A stretch of 10,686 nucleotides of DNA from Alistipes sp. Its GTDB lineage: Bacteria; Bacteroidota; Bacteroidia; Bacteroidales; Rikenellaceae. A model generated the notes under the pieces. That model saw nothing but the letters and a program-made list of their open reading frames with translations, was not told the origin of the DNA and made no database searches. Positions within the stretch are counted from its first letter, which is position 1. Every line of letters starts with the position of its first letter. Of this stretch, positions 1 through 7,812 are shown one piece after another. The stretch is taken from contig JAFOYS010000281.1 in assembly GCA_017391435.1 (NCBI GenBank), forward strand, positions 1 to 10,686, in the 5' to 3' direction. Both the position numbers and the translations under genes were made by a program.

Positions 1-4
1 ATAC

Positions 5-36
5 AAAAATCCCCCCCCCGAATTTTCGGAGAGGGA
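5..36 (-). terminator. Candidate intrinsic terminator of the operon
   Basis: Read on the minus strand, bases 36-26 can pair with 21-11 around a four-base AAAT loop (25-22). This gives a stem of about 11 bp with three G-U wobbles. The 3' arm is a run of nine G (nine C on the plus strand, 11-19), and an ATTTTT tract follows directly (10-5). It lies 115 bases past the stop codon of the HD-domain gene, the last gene of the operon. Stem plus U-tract fits a Rho-independent terminator. The wobbles and the unusual homopolymer arm keep confidence moderate. Confidence 0.5.
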
Positions 37-88
37 ATGTATATTTAAGTATTTGTAATGCTCTCATACTTTTTGACTATTCCGTATG

Positions 89-120
89 CAAATGTAGTAA
101 CAAAAAACCGTAGTTGCAAG
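89..120 (-). promoter_or_regulatory. Possible Bacteroidota-type promoter in the downstream gap
   Basis: On the minus strand TACATTTG (96-89) matches the Bacteroidota -7 element TAnnTTTG. A CTTG at 120-117 sits 20 bases upstream, where the -33 element TTTG is expected. Transcription would run toward position 1 and meet the candidate terminator about 50 bases later. It could serve a gene beyond the left edge or a short RNA, or be chance in AT-rich DNA. The rest of 1-150 holds no convincing gene. Confidence 0.25.
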
Positions 121-150
121 CAAATGAACAAAAAAAATTGTGCAAAAACT

Positions 151-783
151 CTAAAGTGCACTCTGCTCCTCGGCAAAAATGGTCTCAAAGAGCTCGCTGA
201 GCAAGGCTTTATCTGCAATGATTTTTCTCAAGGCCTCAAGTTGGCGAGCATTCTCGGAGTGGGGAATCCAGAGCTTGAGGTATCCGCCCTCGCCATATTT
301 CTCAGTAAGGTGTTCTATGCAGCGGGCAAAGTGCTCCTCGCCTGTAAGTGTGGGGTAGTGCGCGAGCCCATACTGCACCGTGCGGCGGATAATAGTATGG
401 GGGACAATAAGCCTATCTGCCTCGGCAACAATGCGGCCATAGATTGTTCTCGGCTCGTGGTCAGAGGATGCACGGTGGTCCTCTACGGCCTGCTGCATAA
501 CTACTATCTGCTCTGGTGTAAAGTGTTCCCTTATAAACTTATCTGCCGCAAGAATCTCTGCTGAGACTATATGGTGGCGCTCACGACCCGCCGTAAGACC
601 CGTATCGTGGTAGGCGGCAATGGTGTATACCATATTTATATCTACATCGTACTCTGCGGCTATAGCAAGGCTTCGGTCTATAACCTCGCGGGCGTGGTCT
701 GTTTGGTGCGCGCGGTCAAAAGAGGAGTAGAGCGGGATAATCTCCCGCTCTATATACTCAACAATCTCACTATTCATAGTCAT
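151..783 (-). CDS. HD-domain metal-dependent phosphohydrolase
   Basis: Predicted cytoplasmic protein of 210 aa with no signal peptide. The HD-superfamily metal ligands are in order: His30, the His59-Asp60 doublet in AAYHDTGL, His103 in VEDHRASS, and Asp123 in VAEADRL; His70/His71 may add to the site. The family hydrolyses phosphate esters or nucleotides; the substrate here cannot be told. The C-terminal part (YGEGGYLKLWIPHS, near residues 164-177) resembles an uncharacterised HD protein I recall as widespread in Bacteroidales. The start at 783 overlaps the preceding lipoprotein gene by 14 bases. A second ATG two codons later (777) gives an MNSEIVEYI start and an 8-base overlap, and is an equally good choice. 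It is the only obviously cytoplasmic product of the operon and may be a passenger gene or be translationally coupled to the gene before it. Confidence 0.9.
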   Translation of the reverse strand: MTMNSEIVEYIEREIIPLYSSFDRAHQTDHAREVIDRSLAIAAEYDVDINMVYTIAAYHDTGLTAGRERHHIVSAEILAADKFIREHFTPEQIVVMQQAVEDHRASSDHEPRTIYGRIVAEADRLIVPHTIIRRTVQYGLAHYPTLTGEEHFARCIEHLTEKYGEGGYLKLWIPHSENARQLEALRKIIADKALLSELFETIFAEEQSAL

Positions 784-2380
784 AGAGTAGCTCTATATCG
801 TCAAGCCACATAATAGACTCCTTACTGCCGACAAAGTAGTCGCCATAGCTTGAGCCAGAGGCTACGATAATAATATGTGTAGGCACACGGTCAAAGTCGC
901 GGTACTCAAGTGGAATTGTAAACTCGTACCAATCTTTACTCTCGCGGTAGAGTATCTCTCCGTAGGCGATAATGCCCTCGTTCGTAGAGTTGAAGAACGA
1001 CGACTCCTTGCTTGTATCTACAGCCACAGGAGACTCTGGCGTACCGCCATAAACAGTATAATCCCAGTCGCCCAGAGCGATATAGATACTACCACGATCT
1101 GGCTCGCCAAGAGCTGGAACCTTAGGGTTGCTCTTTGGAGGAGCGCAGTCAATAACTCCGCAGTTATACTTCATCCAGCCACGCAGAGCAGTAGGGCGCA
1201 AGCCGAATGGACGACCAAAGTGTACAACACCATTTGTGCCCGAGATGCCTGCAAAGGAGCCCGCAAAGTAGTTTCCAGCAGCAAACTTCTTAATACCCAG
1301 CACATTTGCCTGCTGTGACCAGAGCTGTGCACAGGTGCCACTCTTGCCTGGAGCGAGATTCTCAGTGTGTGGAGTGGTAAGGTTAATGCCCGCAATAGCA
1401 GAGCCAGGGTTACCTGTTCCCCACCAAGCGCTCTGTTTATTGAGGTATGGGTAGTAGGTACCACCATCAGTAGACCAGTCGTTAAACTCAGCATTTGGAA
1501 GAGCGAAGGTCTCGGTAGTAGTGACAGAGACAACATTTGACAACTGCTCGCCCTTATCAGAGATGGCATAGCCGATAATCTCGTACTCAGACTGTGGGTT
1601 AAGGTGGCGAACGGTAGCCTCAATAACTCCTCCGCGAGAGGTGTACCAGCTATGCTCAAGCTCACTCCACTGCTCAGCTCCCTTTGCACGGTAGCGGAAG
1701 CCAGTCTGTGCGCCATCGATACCTGTAGCCTTGAGCCATACAACCTTAGCACCAGCAACAGCGCGAGTGATATCAACCTGAACCTCCTTTGGCTCAACAA
1801 TAAGTCGCCAGATTACGCGACGGCCATATGCATCTACAGTAACGGTCTGTGTATGGTCCGCATTGCTAAAGTCGCGCAGTGTAGATGCCTCGGGATAGTC
1901 GTACTCAGGCTTTGGACCCAAGCGAAGCTGTGTGACAGTAACTGTATCGAGACCAAAGTCAGAGCGGCGGTATACCTTTGCAATAGCGCGGTCGGTATCC
2001 CACTCGGTCTGGCCAATCTGACCAATAACACTAAAGCGGCGGTCAATAGTCTGGTTGGCTACAATAACCCACTCATAGTCCTGATAGAGTGTAAGGACCA
2101 CATACTGCGGATAGCGAAGGTCAAAGGTGCCGACCATATCGCGAGATGGGGTAGCGTTCTCACTATACTGGATATCGGTAATCTTGACATTGCGGATATC
2201 TACATTCTCGGCAAGGGTGACTGTAATCTTGCGATTTGCAGTGTCAATAGTAGGCTCGCCAACAGCTCCCTCGACAGTTATGCTTGTGATATCAAGCTCT
2301 ACAACAGGGTAGGGGATATCGTTCTTAATACAAGAACTCAGCGCAGCAAGTGCAGCTATAAGTGTCAGAAACTTTCTCAT
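770..2380 (-). CDS. PCMD-domain surface lipoprotein (Ig/FN3-like plus PCMD)
   Basis: Lipoprotein of 536 aa. The signal peptide MRKFLTLIAALAALSSC ends at lipid-attachment Cys17 and is followed by IKNDIPYP, an opening I associate with Bacteroidales PCMD lipoproteins. Residues 25-200 look like beta-sandwich (Ig-like) modules, 205-290 like an FN3-type domain, and 294-536 match the PCMD family (Pfam 'putative carbohydrate metabolism domain'). Diagnostic PCMD segments are WWGTGN, KKFAAGNYFAGSF, VHFGRPF, IYIALGDW and the terminal SYGDYFVGS plus MWLDDIELLY. Despite the name, no catalytic role is established; ligand or glycan binding is an inference. Its ATG shares one base with the stop of the upstream barrel gene (TAATG), so translation is probably coupled. 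Its module order after the N-terminus is the same as in the 680-aa lipoprotein of this operon, so the two are likely paralogous. Confidence 0.9.
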   Translation of the reverse strand: MRKFLTLIAALAALSSCIKNDIPYPVVELDITSITVEGAVGEPTIDTANRKITVTLAENVDIRNVKITDIQYSENATPSRDMVGTFDLRYPQYVVLTLYQDYEWVIVANQTIDRRFSVIGQIGQTEWDTDRAIAKVYRRSDFGLDTVTVTQLRLGPKPEYDYPEASTLRDFSNADHTQTVTVDAYGRRVIWRLIVEPKEVQVDITRAVAGAKVVWLKATGIDGAQTGFRYRAKGAEQWSELEHSWYTSRGGVIEATVRHLNPQSEYEIIGYAISDKGEQLSNVVSVTTTETFALPNAEFNDWSTDGGTYYPYLNKQSAWWGTGNPGSAIAGINLTTPHTENLAPGKSGTCAQLWSQQANVLGIKKFAAGNYFAGSFAGISGTNGVVHFGRPFGLRPTALRGWMKYNCGVIDCAPPKSNPKVPALGEPDRGSIYIALGDWDYTVYGGTPESPVAVDTSKESSFFNSTNEGIIAYGEILYRESKDWYEFTIPLEYRDFDRVPTHIIIVASGSSYGDYFVGSKESIMWLDDIELLYDYE

Positions 2381-3195
2381 TATTTATCCTTTTTCTTATT
2401 CCACAGGTGGATGTTCACGCCAATATTTATCTGTGCAAGATTGAGTCCAAAGCGGAGCTTTGAGTAGTCGCGCTTGCCAAGTGTGTTTCCGTTGCCATCG
2501 CTCTGCTTGATGTGGTTATACTGCAGACCACCAAGGCCAAAAGATACGCCAGCGCAGACATTTGGGAAGATGTAGACAGAGAGTCCCGGAGCAAATGAGA
2601 GTCTTAGGCGGTAGTTGTCTGAAACAGTAGTCTTGACGCTACCCTCGCTTGAGTAGTTGAACTTTGACTGACCTATCTGGCCAGAGAGCTCCCACTCGGC
2701 AAAAAGACCGAAGCGACCCTTCTTGTCAATAGCCATATATGAGCGGTGGTAGAGGGCTGCAGAGTATGCTTGGTTGCGGTATCCGAGACCTCCAAAGGAG
2801 AGGTTTACATCGTTTGCCTGACCAAGATTAAGGCCGATATTATCAAGCGCTCCGTTGGCATAGCTATAGCCAAGGCGAACTCCAACAGCGTGGTTGTCGC
2901 TATAGAAGTAGCCATAGTGAGGCTTAATGGTAAACATAGAGCCACGAAGGTTGATATTGTCAATGATAAGTCCAAGGTCGCTATCCTCGCTCTCAAGGGT
3001 GCCATATGAGACGGTAATACCGAGCATAGACTCGCCCTTGAAGACAAACTTGTTGCTGCTAATCTGGCGGTCAATGCGTGGTGTACGCCTCTTAGCAGAG
3101 GATAACTTGCTGCTCTCGGTAGCAGTAGGAATCTGTTGCGCCACAACTGTGCTAACGGCGCAAAGGAGTAGAAGTGTTGTAAATAACCTTTTCAT
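2380..3195 (-). CDS. Outer-membrane beta-barrel protein, second of a paralogous pair
   Basis: Protein of 271 aa with a type I signal peptide (MKRLFTTLLLLCAVSTVVAQ, probable cleavage near residue 19-20) and no lipobox. A short basic linker (residues 34-43, KRRTPRIDRQ) precedes alternating hydrophobic beta-strands that fill residues 50-265, typical of a small 8-12 strand outer-membrane barrel. It aligns along its whole length with the barrel encoded just upstream. Shared features are KG near residue 53, the LIIDNI strand, the GVRLGY strand, LFAEWEL at 164-170 and the GLGGLQY strand near 220. The gap to the upstream gene is 12 bases, and its stop overlaps the next start by one base. It could be a porin, an anchor or an export partner for the operon's lipoproteins; nothing in the sequence decides this. 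The C-terminus ends in NKKKDK after the last strand rather than in an aromatic residue. Confidence 0.82.
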   Translation of the reverse strand: MKRLFTTLLLLCAVSTVVAQQIPTATESSKLSSAKRRTPRIDRQISSNKFVFKGESMLGITVSYGTLESEDSDLGLIIDNINLRGSMFTIKPHYGYFYSDNHAVGVRLGYSYANGALDNIGLNLGQANDVNLSFGGLGYRNQAYSAALYHRSYMAIDKKGRFGLFAEWELSGQIGQSKFNYSSEGSVKTTVSDNYRLRLSFAPGLSVYIFPNVCAGVSFGLGGLQYNHIKQSDGNGNTLGKRDYSKLRFGLNLAQINIGVNIHLWNKKKDK

Positions 3196-3207
3196 CTGTG
3201 CCGTGGT

Positions 3208-3990
3208 TTAGAGGTAAAACGCAACTCCCAAGCCGATTGAGAGTATGTTGACTTTGAAATTCATATTGCTTGACGAGCTCTGACCTGTGGTAATCTGGTT
3301 GTGAACCTGAGTGGTGCGGGTGTAACCAAGACCGAGGATGCCGACATTGAGCTCAAGGGCCATATTGTTTGTAATAAAGGCAACAATACCCGGATTTGCA
3401 CCAAGAGAGATATCGGTACTCTTAGCAAATGTTCCGCGGATAGGGTGACCCTCGGCAAACTTAGACTCAGAGCCTCCAACGCCAAGCTGGAACTCAGCAA
3501 ACAGTGCAAGACGCTTGTTCTGTCCCAGTGGAATATACTGTCGCCAGATTGCTGCTACATTGTACGAATGTTTGAGCATATAGTAGTAGTCTACTCCAAA
3601 GTTTAGCGCAGCATCTCCCTCGCCAAGGTGTAGCGAAGCAGAGTCCATATTGAGGAATGAGCGGCCATATGCGCCACGCAGACCAATAATGGAGTTTGGT
3701 GCAAGCGAGTATCCGACAAGCGGGCTGACCTTAAATGAGTAGCCGTTGGACACAATATCCTCAATAATGAGAAATGTGTAGTCGGAGTTGTTGTGTGTCG
3801 AGTAGGTAAGACTACCTCCAAAGACCCACTGACCCTTTGGTACGATATGGGTCTTCATATCAGATATGCCTCGGCCCTCACGCTGCTGCTGACGGCTTAG
3901 CGAGGGAGCTACTGTCGCCTGTTGAGCAGTGGCGCTGAGTGCAATCAGAATGGTTGCGGAAAGTACCGCCAATCTTTTGTTTAGAAACAT
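3208..3990 (-). CDS. Outer-membrane beta-barrel protein, first of a paralogous pair
   Basis: I start this at the ATG at 3990, giving 260 aa beginning MFLNKRLAVLSATILIALSA, a clear type I signal peptide ending near ATAQQ (residues 21-25). The frame is open upstream to 4035, but that extension is hydrophilic, would spoil the signal peptide and would run through a hairpin. Residues 50-260 are alternating beta-strands, with LFAEFQL at 163-169 and a classical barrel end, LSIGLGVAFYL, finishing in hydrophobic residues. It is a full-length paralogue of the next gene, consistent with tandem duplication. The gap to the 680-aa lipoprotein gene is 50 bases, the longest inside the operon, and holds a stable hairpin that may set different expression for lipoproteins and barrels. 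Function is unassigned beyond outer-membrane location. Confidence 0.82.
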   Translation of the reverse strand: MFLNKRLAVLSATILIALSATAQQATVAPSLSRQQQREGRGISDMKTHIVPKGQWVFGGSLTYSTHNNSDYTFLIIEDIVSNGYSFKVSPLVGYSLAPNSIIGLRGAYGRSFLNMDSASLHLGEGDAALNFGVDYYYMLKHSYNVAAIWRQYIPLGQNKRLALFAEFQLGVGGSESKFAEGHPIRGTFAKSTDISLGANPGIVAFITNNMALELNVGILGLGYTRTTQVHNQITTGQSSSSNMNFKVNILSIGLGVAFYL

Positions 3991-4010
3991 TCGTATTATG
4001 TGTTGTAAAT

Positions 4011-4033
4011 GCCCTCCCCAGTGTGGGGAGAGC
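4011..4033 (-). other. Intercistronic hairpin between lipoprotein and barrel genes
   Basis: GCCCTCCCCA (4011-4020) and TGGGGAGAGC (4024-4033) form a 10-bp stem around a three-base loop. Seven base pairs next to the loop are perfect Watson-Crick; in the minus-strand RNA the single mismatch becomes a G-U wobble. It begins 7 bases beyond the stop of the 680-aa lipoprotein gene. No U-tract follows on the minus strand, so it is not a standard terminator. It may act as an RNA-processing or 3'-end stabilising site, or as a partial pause. Confidence 0.55.
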
Positions 4034-4040
4034 ACTTGGT

Positions 4041-6083
4041 TTAGTATACAAACTCTACATCGTCAATATACATATAGCTGTCAGTAGAACCGGTGAAGTA
4101 GTCACCATAACCAGAGCAGCTAAATGTCAGAACAAGCAGTGTAGGCTTTGTTGTAACGCCCTGCTTGTACTCAATAGGAAGCTCCATAAGGGTCCACTCG
4201 CTGTGGTCCTCAGTGCTCTCCCAGTATGCCATAGCGTAGATACCCTCAGTCTCAAAGTTAGGGGTAAAGAAGGTCTCAGGCTTGTTTGTGTTGACAGTAA
4301 ACTTACGGTCAGTAAAGCAGCAGTAGATCTTTGCAAGGTCAGTTCCTGAAGTGTGGCTACCCTCGTTAATCTCACCCTGGTGGTTCTTCATCCAGAAGCG
4401 GATAGCCTTTGGACGAGCTGTAAAGTCAATTGGGCGACCAAACTCAACAATACCACCCATACCGTCAACAGCCACAAAGCGACCAACAAAGAGGTTACCA
4501 GCAGCAAACTTACCGATACCCAGAACGGATGCCATAATAGACTTCATATAGGCACTCTTAACGCCTGTAGAGCCTGGACGAGCATCTTCTGCTGCAACAG
4601 TGAGCTGCTTGCCAATAAGGCCTGCTGTAGCGTGGTTACCTGTATCCCAGAACAGATTGCCTGGATCGGCAGCAGGGCACTCGGCCTTGTCTGAGGCTAC
4701 AGACCAACGCTCAAAGCCTGACTCTGGAATCTGAACACCATTAGGGGTGGTAACAGTAAGCGACTTACCAACCTGAACACCAGCAGCAAAGAGTGCATAC
4801 TCATAGTTGCGACCAGAGTAGAACTCAGTAGTAGTGGCGTTGTAGATATTTGCAACACCTGAAGCGGTAACAGGGAGCTGCTTCCACTCTCCACCAACCT
4901 CGCGGTAGCCGATAGTAATACTGCTGCTCATAGAGAATGCGCTAAAGTCTGCACTCTCAAACCAGAGGTCGTATGCGCTGATAGGAAGGATACCCTCAAT
5001 GTAGTATACACACTCCTGATAGCCTACACCACCGCTTGCATCCTTAATGCGGAAGGCAACGGTCTGTGCTCCACCGTTAAGTGTCGCAAAGAGTGGCTCA
5101 GAGAGGGCTACGCTATACTCCTTTGCAGAGACCTTTGTAACTGCAATACCCTCGTAGGTATTCTGAAGGCAGTCATAGGTTACTCCGCCGCAGGTGATAT
5201 TGAGCTGCGAGATGGTATCAAGGGCTACAATAGTGTAGCTGCGAGTACCACCAGCGTATGTATACGGAAGGTTAATATCAAAGCCTACGCCCTTAACAGT
5301 AGGGTCTGGGCTGAATGGAACCTTATCCTCACGACGGTCAACAGAGGTGTCAACAGTAGCCACAAGGGTAAGACCACCTGGAGCATCCTTAGAGTACTTG
5401 AACTTAAGGGTATAGAGCTTCTGTGGCTCGATGTTCTCAATAACGCCAGAGGTAGTAGTAACCTCGCTACCCTTAGTGCCACTGAACTGCCAGCTGAGCT
5501 TTGTAGCGCCCTCAGGCATAAGGAAGTAACCCTCAGCGCTGTCGGTATACATAAGTGACGGAACTTTACCAGACTTTGCAGCCTCAAGGTCAAAGCTATC
5601 GCTAAGTGAGACATAGGTGTAGTAGTCAGTAGTAAAGTGTGCCGCAACAGTAGTATCGTAGGCTACCGCTACAGGGATATTCTGCATCTGGCACTCAACA
5701 GTAACATCGGTTGTGCTGCCCGCAGTGATTGTAAAGTCAGCATTACCGACATAGTACTTCTCGGTAAATGAGGCAAGGGCCTTTGTGCCGACCTTTACCT
5801 GTGCGGTATAGTTATCCTTGATAAGCCAGATGTACTGAGGAACATCGCTCAGTGAGGTGTACTTGCGGACAAGCTCCTTGCTGCTGTCGGCAGCATAACG
5901 GTATATCTTGAGCTCAAACTCTGCTGCAGGGTCAACATCTGCACGAGTGCTCTCAAAATCTATATTTAGAGCCAGAACACCCTCGTTCTGGGCCATATCT
6001 AAACTCTGCTCTGCTTGATTATTACACGCGACAGAGAGTAGCGCAAGGGATGCGCAGACGATAATCTGATATATCTTTTTCAT
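4041..6083 (-). CDS. DUF4493-PCMD multidomain surface lipoprotein
   Basis: Lipoprotein of 680 aa. The signal MKKIYQIIVCASLALLSVAC ends at Cys20 and is followed by NNQAEQ, which resembles the QA(D/E) type of Bacteroidota lipoprotein export signal and suggests surface display. Residues 35-245 look like DUF4493: a GVLALNIDF strand, then STRAD (Arg47), KIYRY and the ICQ-like core ending DVTVECQMQNIPVAVAYD. Residues 262-365 are Ig-like, 368-448 FN3-like, and 452-680 PCMD, with GKFAAGNLFVGRF, VEFGRPIDF, RFWMKNHQGEIN and the terminal GYGDYFTGS plus MYIDDVEFVY. It is the largest protein of the operon and the only one joining a fimbrillin-like N-terminus to a PCMD head, so a tip or adhesive role is a reasonable inference. 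It begins 8 bases after the preceding stop and has a weak GGCAGAAGT ribosome-binding region. Confidence 0.88.
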   Translation of the reverse strand: MKKIYQIIVCASLALLSVACNNQAEQSLDMAQNEGVLALNIDFESTRADVDPAAEFELKIYRYAADSSKELVRKYTSLSDVPQYIWLIKDNYTAQVKVGTKALASFTEKYYVGNADFTITAGSTTDVTVECQMQNIPVAVAYDTTVAAHFTTDYYTYVSLSDSFDLEAAKSGKVPSLMYTDSAEGYFLMPEGATKLSWQFSGTKGSEVTTTSGVIENIEPQKLYTLKFKYSKDAPGGLTLVATVDTSVDRREDKVPFSPDPTVKGVGFDINLPYTYAGGTRSYTIVALDTISQLNITCGGVTYDCLQNTYEGIAVTKVSAKEYSVALSEPLFATLNGGAQTVAFRIKDASGGVGYQECVYYIEGILPISAYDLWFESADFSAFSMSSSITIGYREVGGEWKQLPVTASGVANIYNATTTEFYSGRNYEYALFAAGVQVGKSLTVTTPNGVQIPESGFERWSVASDKAECPAADPGNLFWDTGNHATAGLIGKQLTVAAEDARPGSTGVKSAYMKSIMASVLGIGKFAAGNLFVGRFVAVDGMGGIVEFGRPIDFTARPKAIRFWMKNHQGEINEGSHTSGTDLAKIYCCFTDRKFTVNTNKPETFFTPNFETEGIYAMAYWESTEDHSEWTLMELPIEYKQGVTTKPTLLVLTFSCSGYGDYFTGSTDSYMYIDDVEFVY

Positions 6084-6091
6084 ACTTCTGC

Positions 6092-7798
6092 CTATTTAAC
6101 AGTTTTAATCATCAGTGTCTTTACTGTAGTGTTGCCATCGTTGTCGGTAATGGTCATAATAAAGTCGTGGTTACCAGAACCGGTGAATGAGAGCAACGAG
6201 AGGAATGGAGTGATTGTAAACTCAACAGAGGTCTGATTCTTTACCTGCTCGCCAGTAGGGAAACCGAGGTTTGAGAGCGATGCAGCGATGCCTGAAGCGT
6301 CAAAGGTAGGGTCTACAGTAGAGTATGATGCAGTAGGCTCAACAAGGTTCAGCACATTGCAAAGACCTACAGTGCCGAGCTGATCTGGAGTAAGAACATC
6401 AGAGTTGATAGTAACGGTAAACTCCTTAATACCAGAGGTTGCGCTGACAAGAACATCGATGCTAAGCTCTGGGGTAACAGTATGACGCTCGTCAATGTTA
6501 AGACCCTTAAGGATTGCTACAGGGCCTACCTGCTCACCCTCAATAGTGATTGCAAGGGTCTTGGTTGTAGCGCCACCAAGCTCGTCAGTAACGGTTGTAG
6601 TGAAAGAGTGTGTACCAACAAACTCGCTAAGGAGCTTCATCTGGCCAGTAATGTTGTATGATACGGCTGTAGTGCCGAGCACCTGATTGTTTACTGCAAG
6701 GCCCATAAGCTTCAGTGCGCCACTTGCAGCGCCAGCATTACAGAGGTCAATAGACTCAGTAAGGCCATACTCAGACAGTGAAGCAACCATAGTAGGGTTT
6801 GTAGAGCTGATTGCTACAAGAACAGATGCGATAGGGTTCTTTGAGGCGATATCAACAACGATGCTCTTTGTGCAGTTGCCATTTGCGTCAAAGTCTGTCT
6901 CAATAAGAGTTACAGGGGCGTCAATGTCACCACCAACAAGGGTAATGGTAGGTTTGTCATCGTCATCTACCATAACATTCTCAGAGATTAACTGTGCAAG
7001 GTCGTAGACAATGCTCTGGTCTACTACCCAGCCGTCAATAGTTACGCTGATAGAGATGCTACCCTCGCTTGAGTACTCAATATAGAGCTGGATGTCGCTA
7101 TGCTGACCAGCCTTAACATCCTTAATTGTTGTGTTGAACTCAAAGGCTGCTGGGGCCTTGCCCTCCTGGGTGTACATACCCTTGACAAGTACATCAATGT
7201 CGTTCAGAGCCTTCTCGGCCTTGAAATATCCTGAGCGGGTCTCATCAACGCCGTAGACAAGAGATGCGCTACCAACAGTAAGAGTAGCAGTAGTGTCGTC
7301 AGAGAGCGAAGCACGAAGGTCTGCTGAGTAGCTGATAGTAGCCTGGATGTTCTGCAGTGTGCAGACAAGGTTATTTAGGGCTGTGGTCTGCTTGCGGACG
7401 ATTGTAAATGGCTCTGTAAGGCCATATACTGGGCTGTCAAAGGCTGCACCTACCGCCTCGCCAGAACTCATCTTGAGAAGGTACTTACCTGCATCAAGGG
7501 CAATAGCCTCCGCTGGGCGCTCGCCATACTTGAATGACTGGATAAGAGTATCGCCACTCTCGTTATAAATAGCACAGTCAAAGCTGTTTATATCTACATC
7601 GGCGCGAGTAGCCTCTGCTCGGCTAACATTGCCATCAACTGTCTGGTGGTCAGTTACAACCTCTACGCTAAGGGCTGAGAGTGAGAGGAAACCAATATTG
7701 TCGCGACCCTCAGTCTGGTTGATTCTTAAATCCTCCTGGCAAGATACCGCCATAAGTGCGGTTAGAGCCATTAATAGTGTACTTTTGATAAGTTTCAT
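6092..7798 (-). CDS. DUF4493-type lipoprotein with two tandem Ig-like repeats
   Basis: Lipoprotein of 568 aa with signal MKLIKSTLLMALTALMAVSC (Cys20) followed by acidic QED, compatible with surface export. Residues 34-255 resemble DUF4493: a GFLSLSALSVEVV strand, then SRAEATRADVD (Arg60 and Arg65), a GKYLLKMSSG strand and CTLQNIQATISYS. The C-terminal half is an internal duplication. Repeat A (about 283-420) closes with HSFTTTVTDELGGATTKTL; repeat B (about 428-566) closes with HDFIMTITDNDGNTTVKTL. Both also contain a GL-C-N element (GLTESIDLCN, GLCNVLN). The repeats have the look of cadherin/Ig-type extracellular spacers, whose TDxxGxxTxKTL ends may bind calcium. It lacks PCMD. It sits 14 bases after the preceding gene and 8 before the next. 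A stalk or spacer subunit is my inference. Confidence 0.85.
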   Translation of the reverse strand: MKLIKSTLLMALTALMAVSCQEDLRINQTEGRDNIGFLSLSALSVEVVTDHQTVDGNVSRAEATRADVDINSFDCAIYNESGDTLIQSFKYGERPAEAIALDAGKYLLKMSSGEAVGAAFDSPVYGLTEPFTIVRKQTTALNNLVCTLQNIQATISYSADLRASLSDDTTATLTVGSASLVYGVDETRSGYFKAEKALNDIDVLVKGMYTQEGKAPAAFEFNTTIKDVKAGQHSDIQLYIEYSSEGSISISVTIDGWVVDQSIVYDLAQLISENVMVDDDDKPTITLVGGDIDAPVTLIETDFDANGNCTKSIVVDIASKNPIASVLVAISSTNPTMVASLSEYGLTESIDLCNAGAASGALKLMGLAVNNQVLGTTAVSYNITGQMKLLSEFVGTHSFTTTVTDELGGATTKTLAITIEGEQVGPVAILKGLNIDERHTVTPELSIDVLVSATSGIKEFTVTINSDVLTPDQLGTVGLCNVLNLVEPTASYSTVDPTFDASGIAASLSNLGFPTGEQVKNQTSVEFTITPFLSLLSFTGSGNHDFIMTITDNDGNTTVKTLMIKTVK

Positions 7799-7812
7799 AT
7801 TGCGTTATTGTT

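Noticed and set aside
58..564. 168-codon plus-strand frame at the left end
   Set aside because: It mostly covers the HD-domain gene in antisense, whose metal-binding motifs establish the minus-strand frame.
1604..2467. 287-codon open frame on the plus strand
   Set aside because: It lies opposite the PCMD and barrel genes, has no signal, motif or plausible composition, and follows from codon bias of the real genes.
3991..4035. Upstream extension of the first barrel gene to 4035
   Set aside because: The added residues are hydrophilic and precede a perfect signal peptide starting at 3990; the extension also crosses the hairpin.
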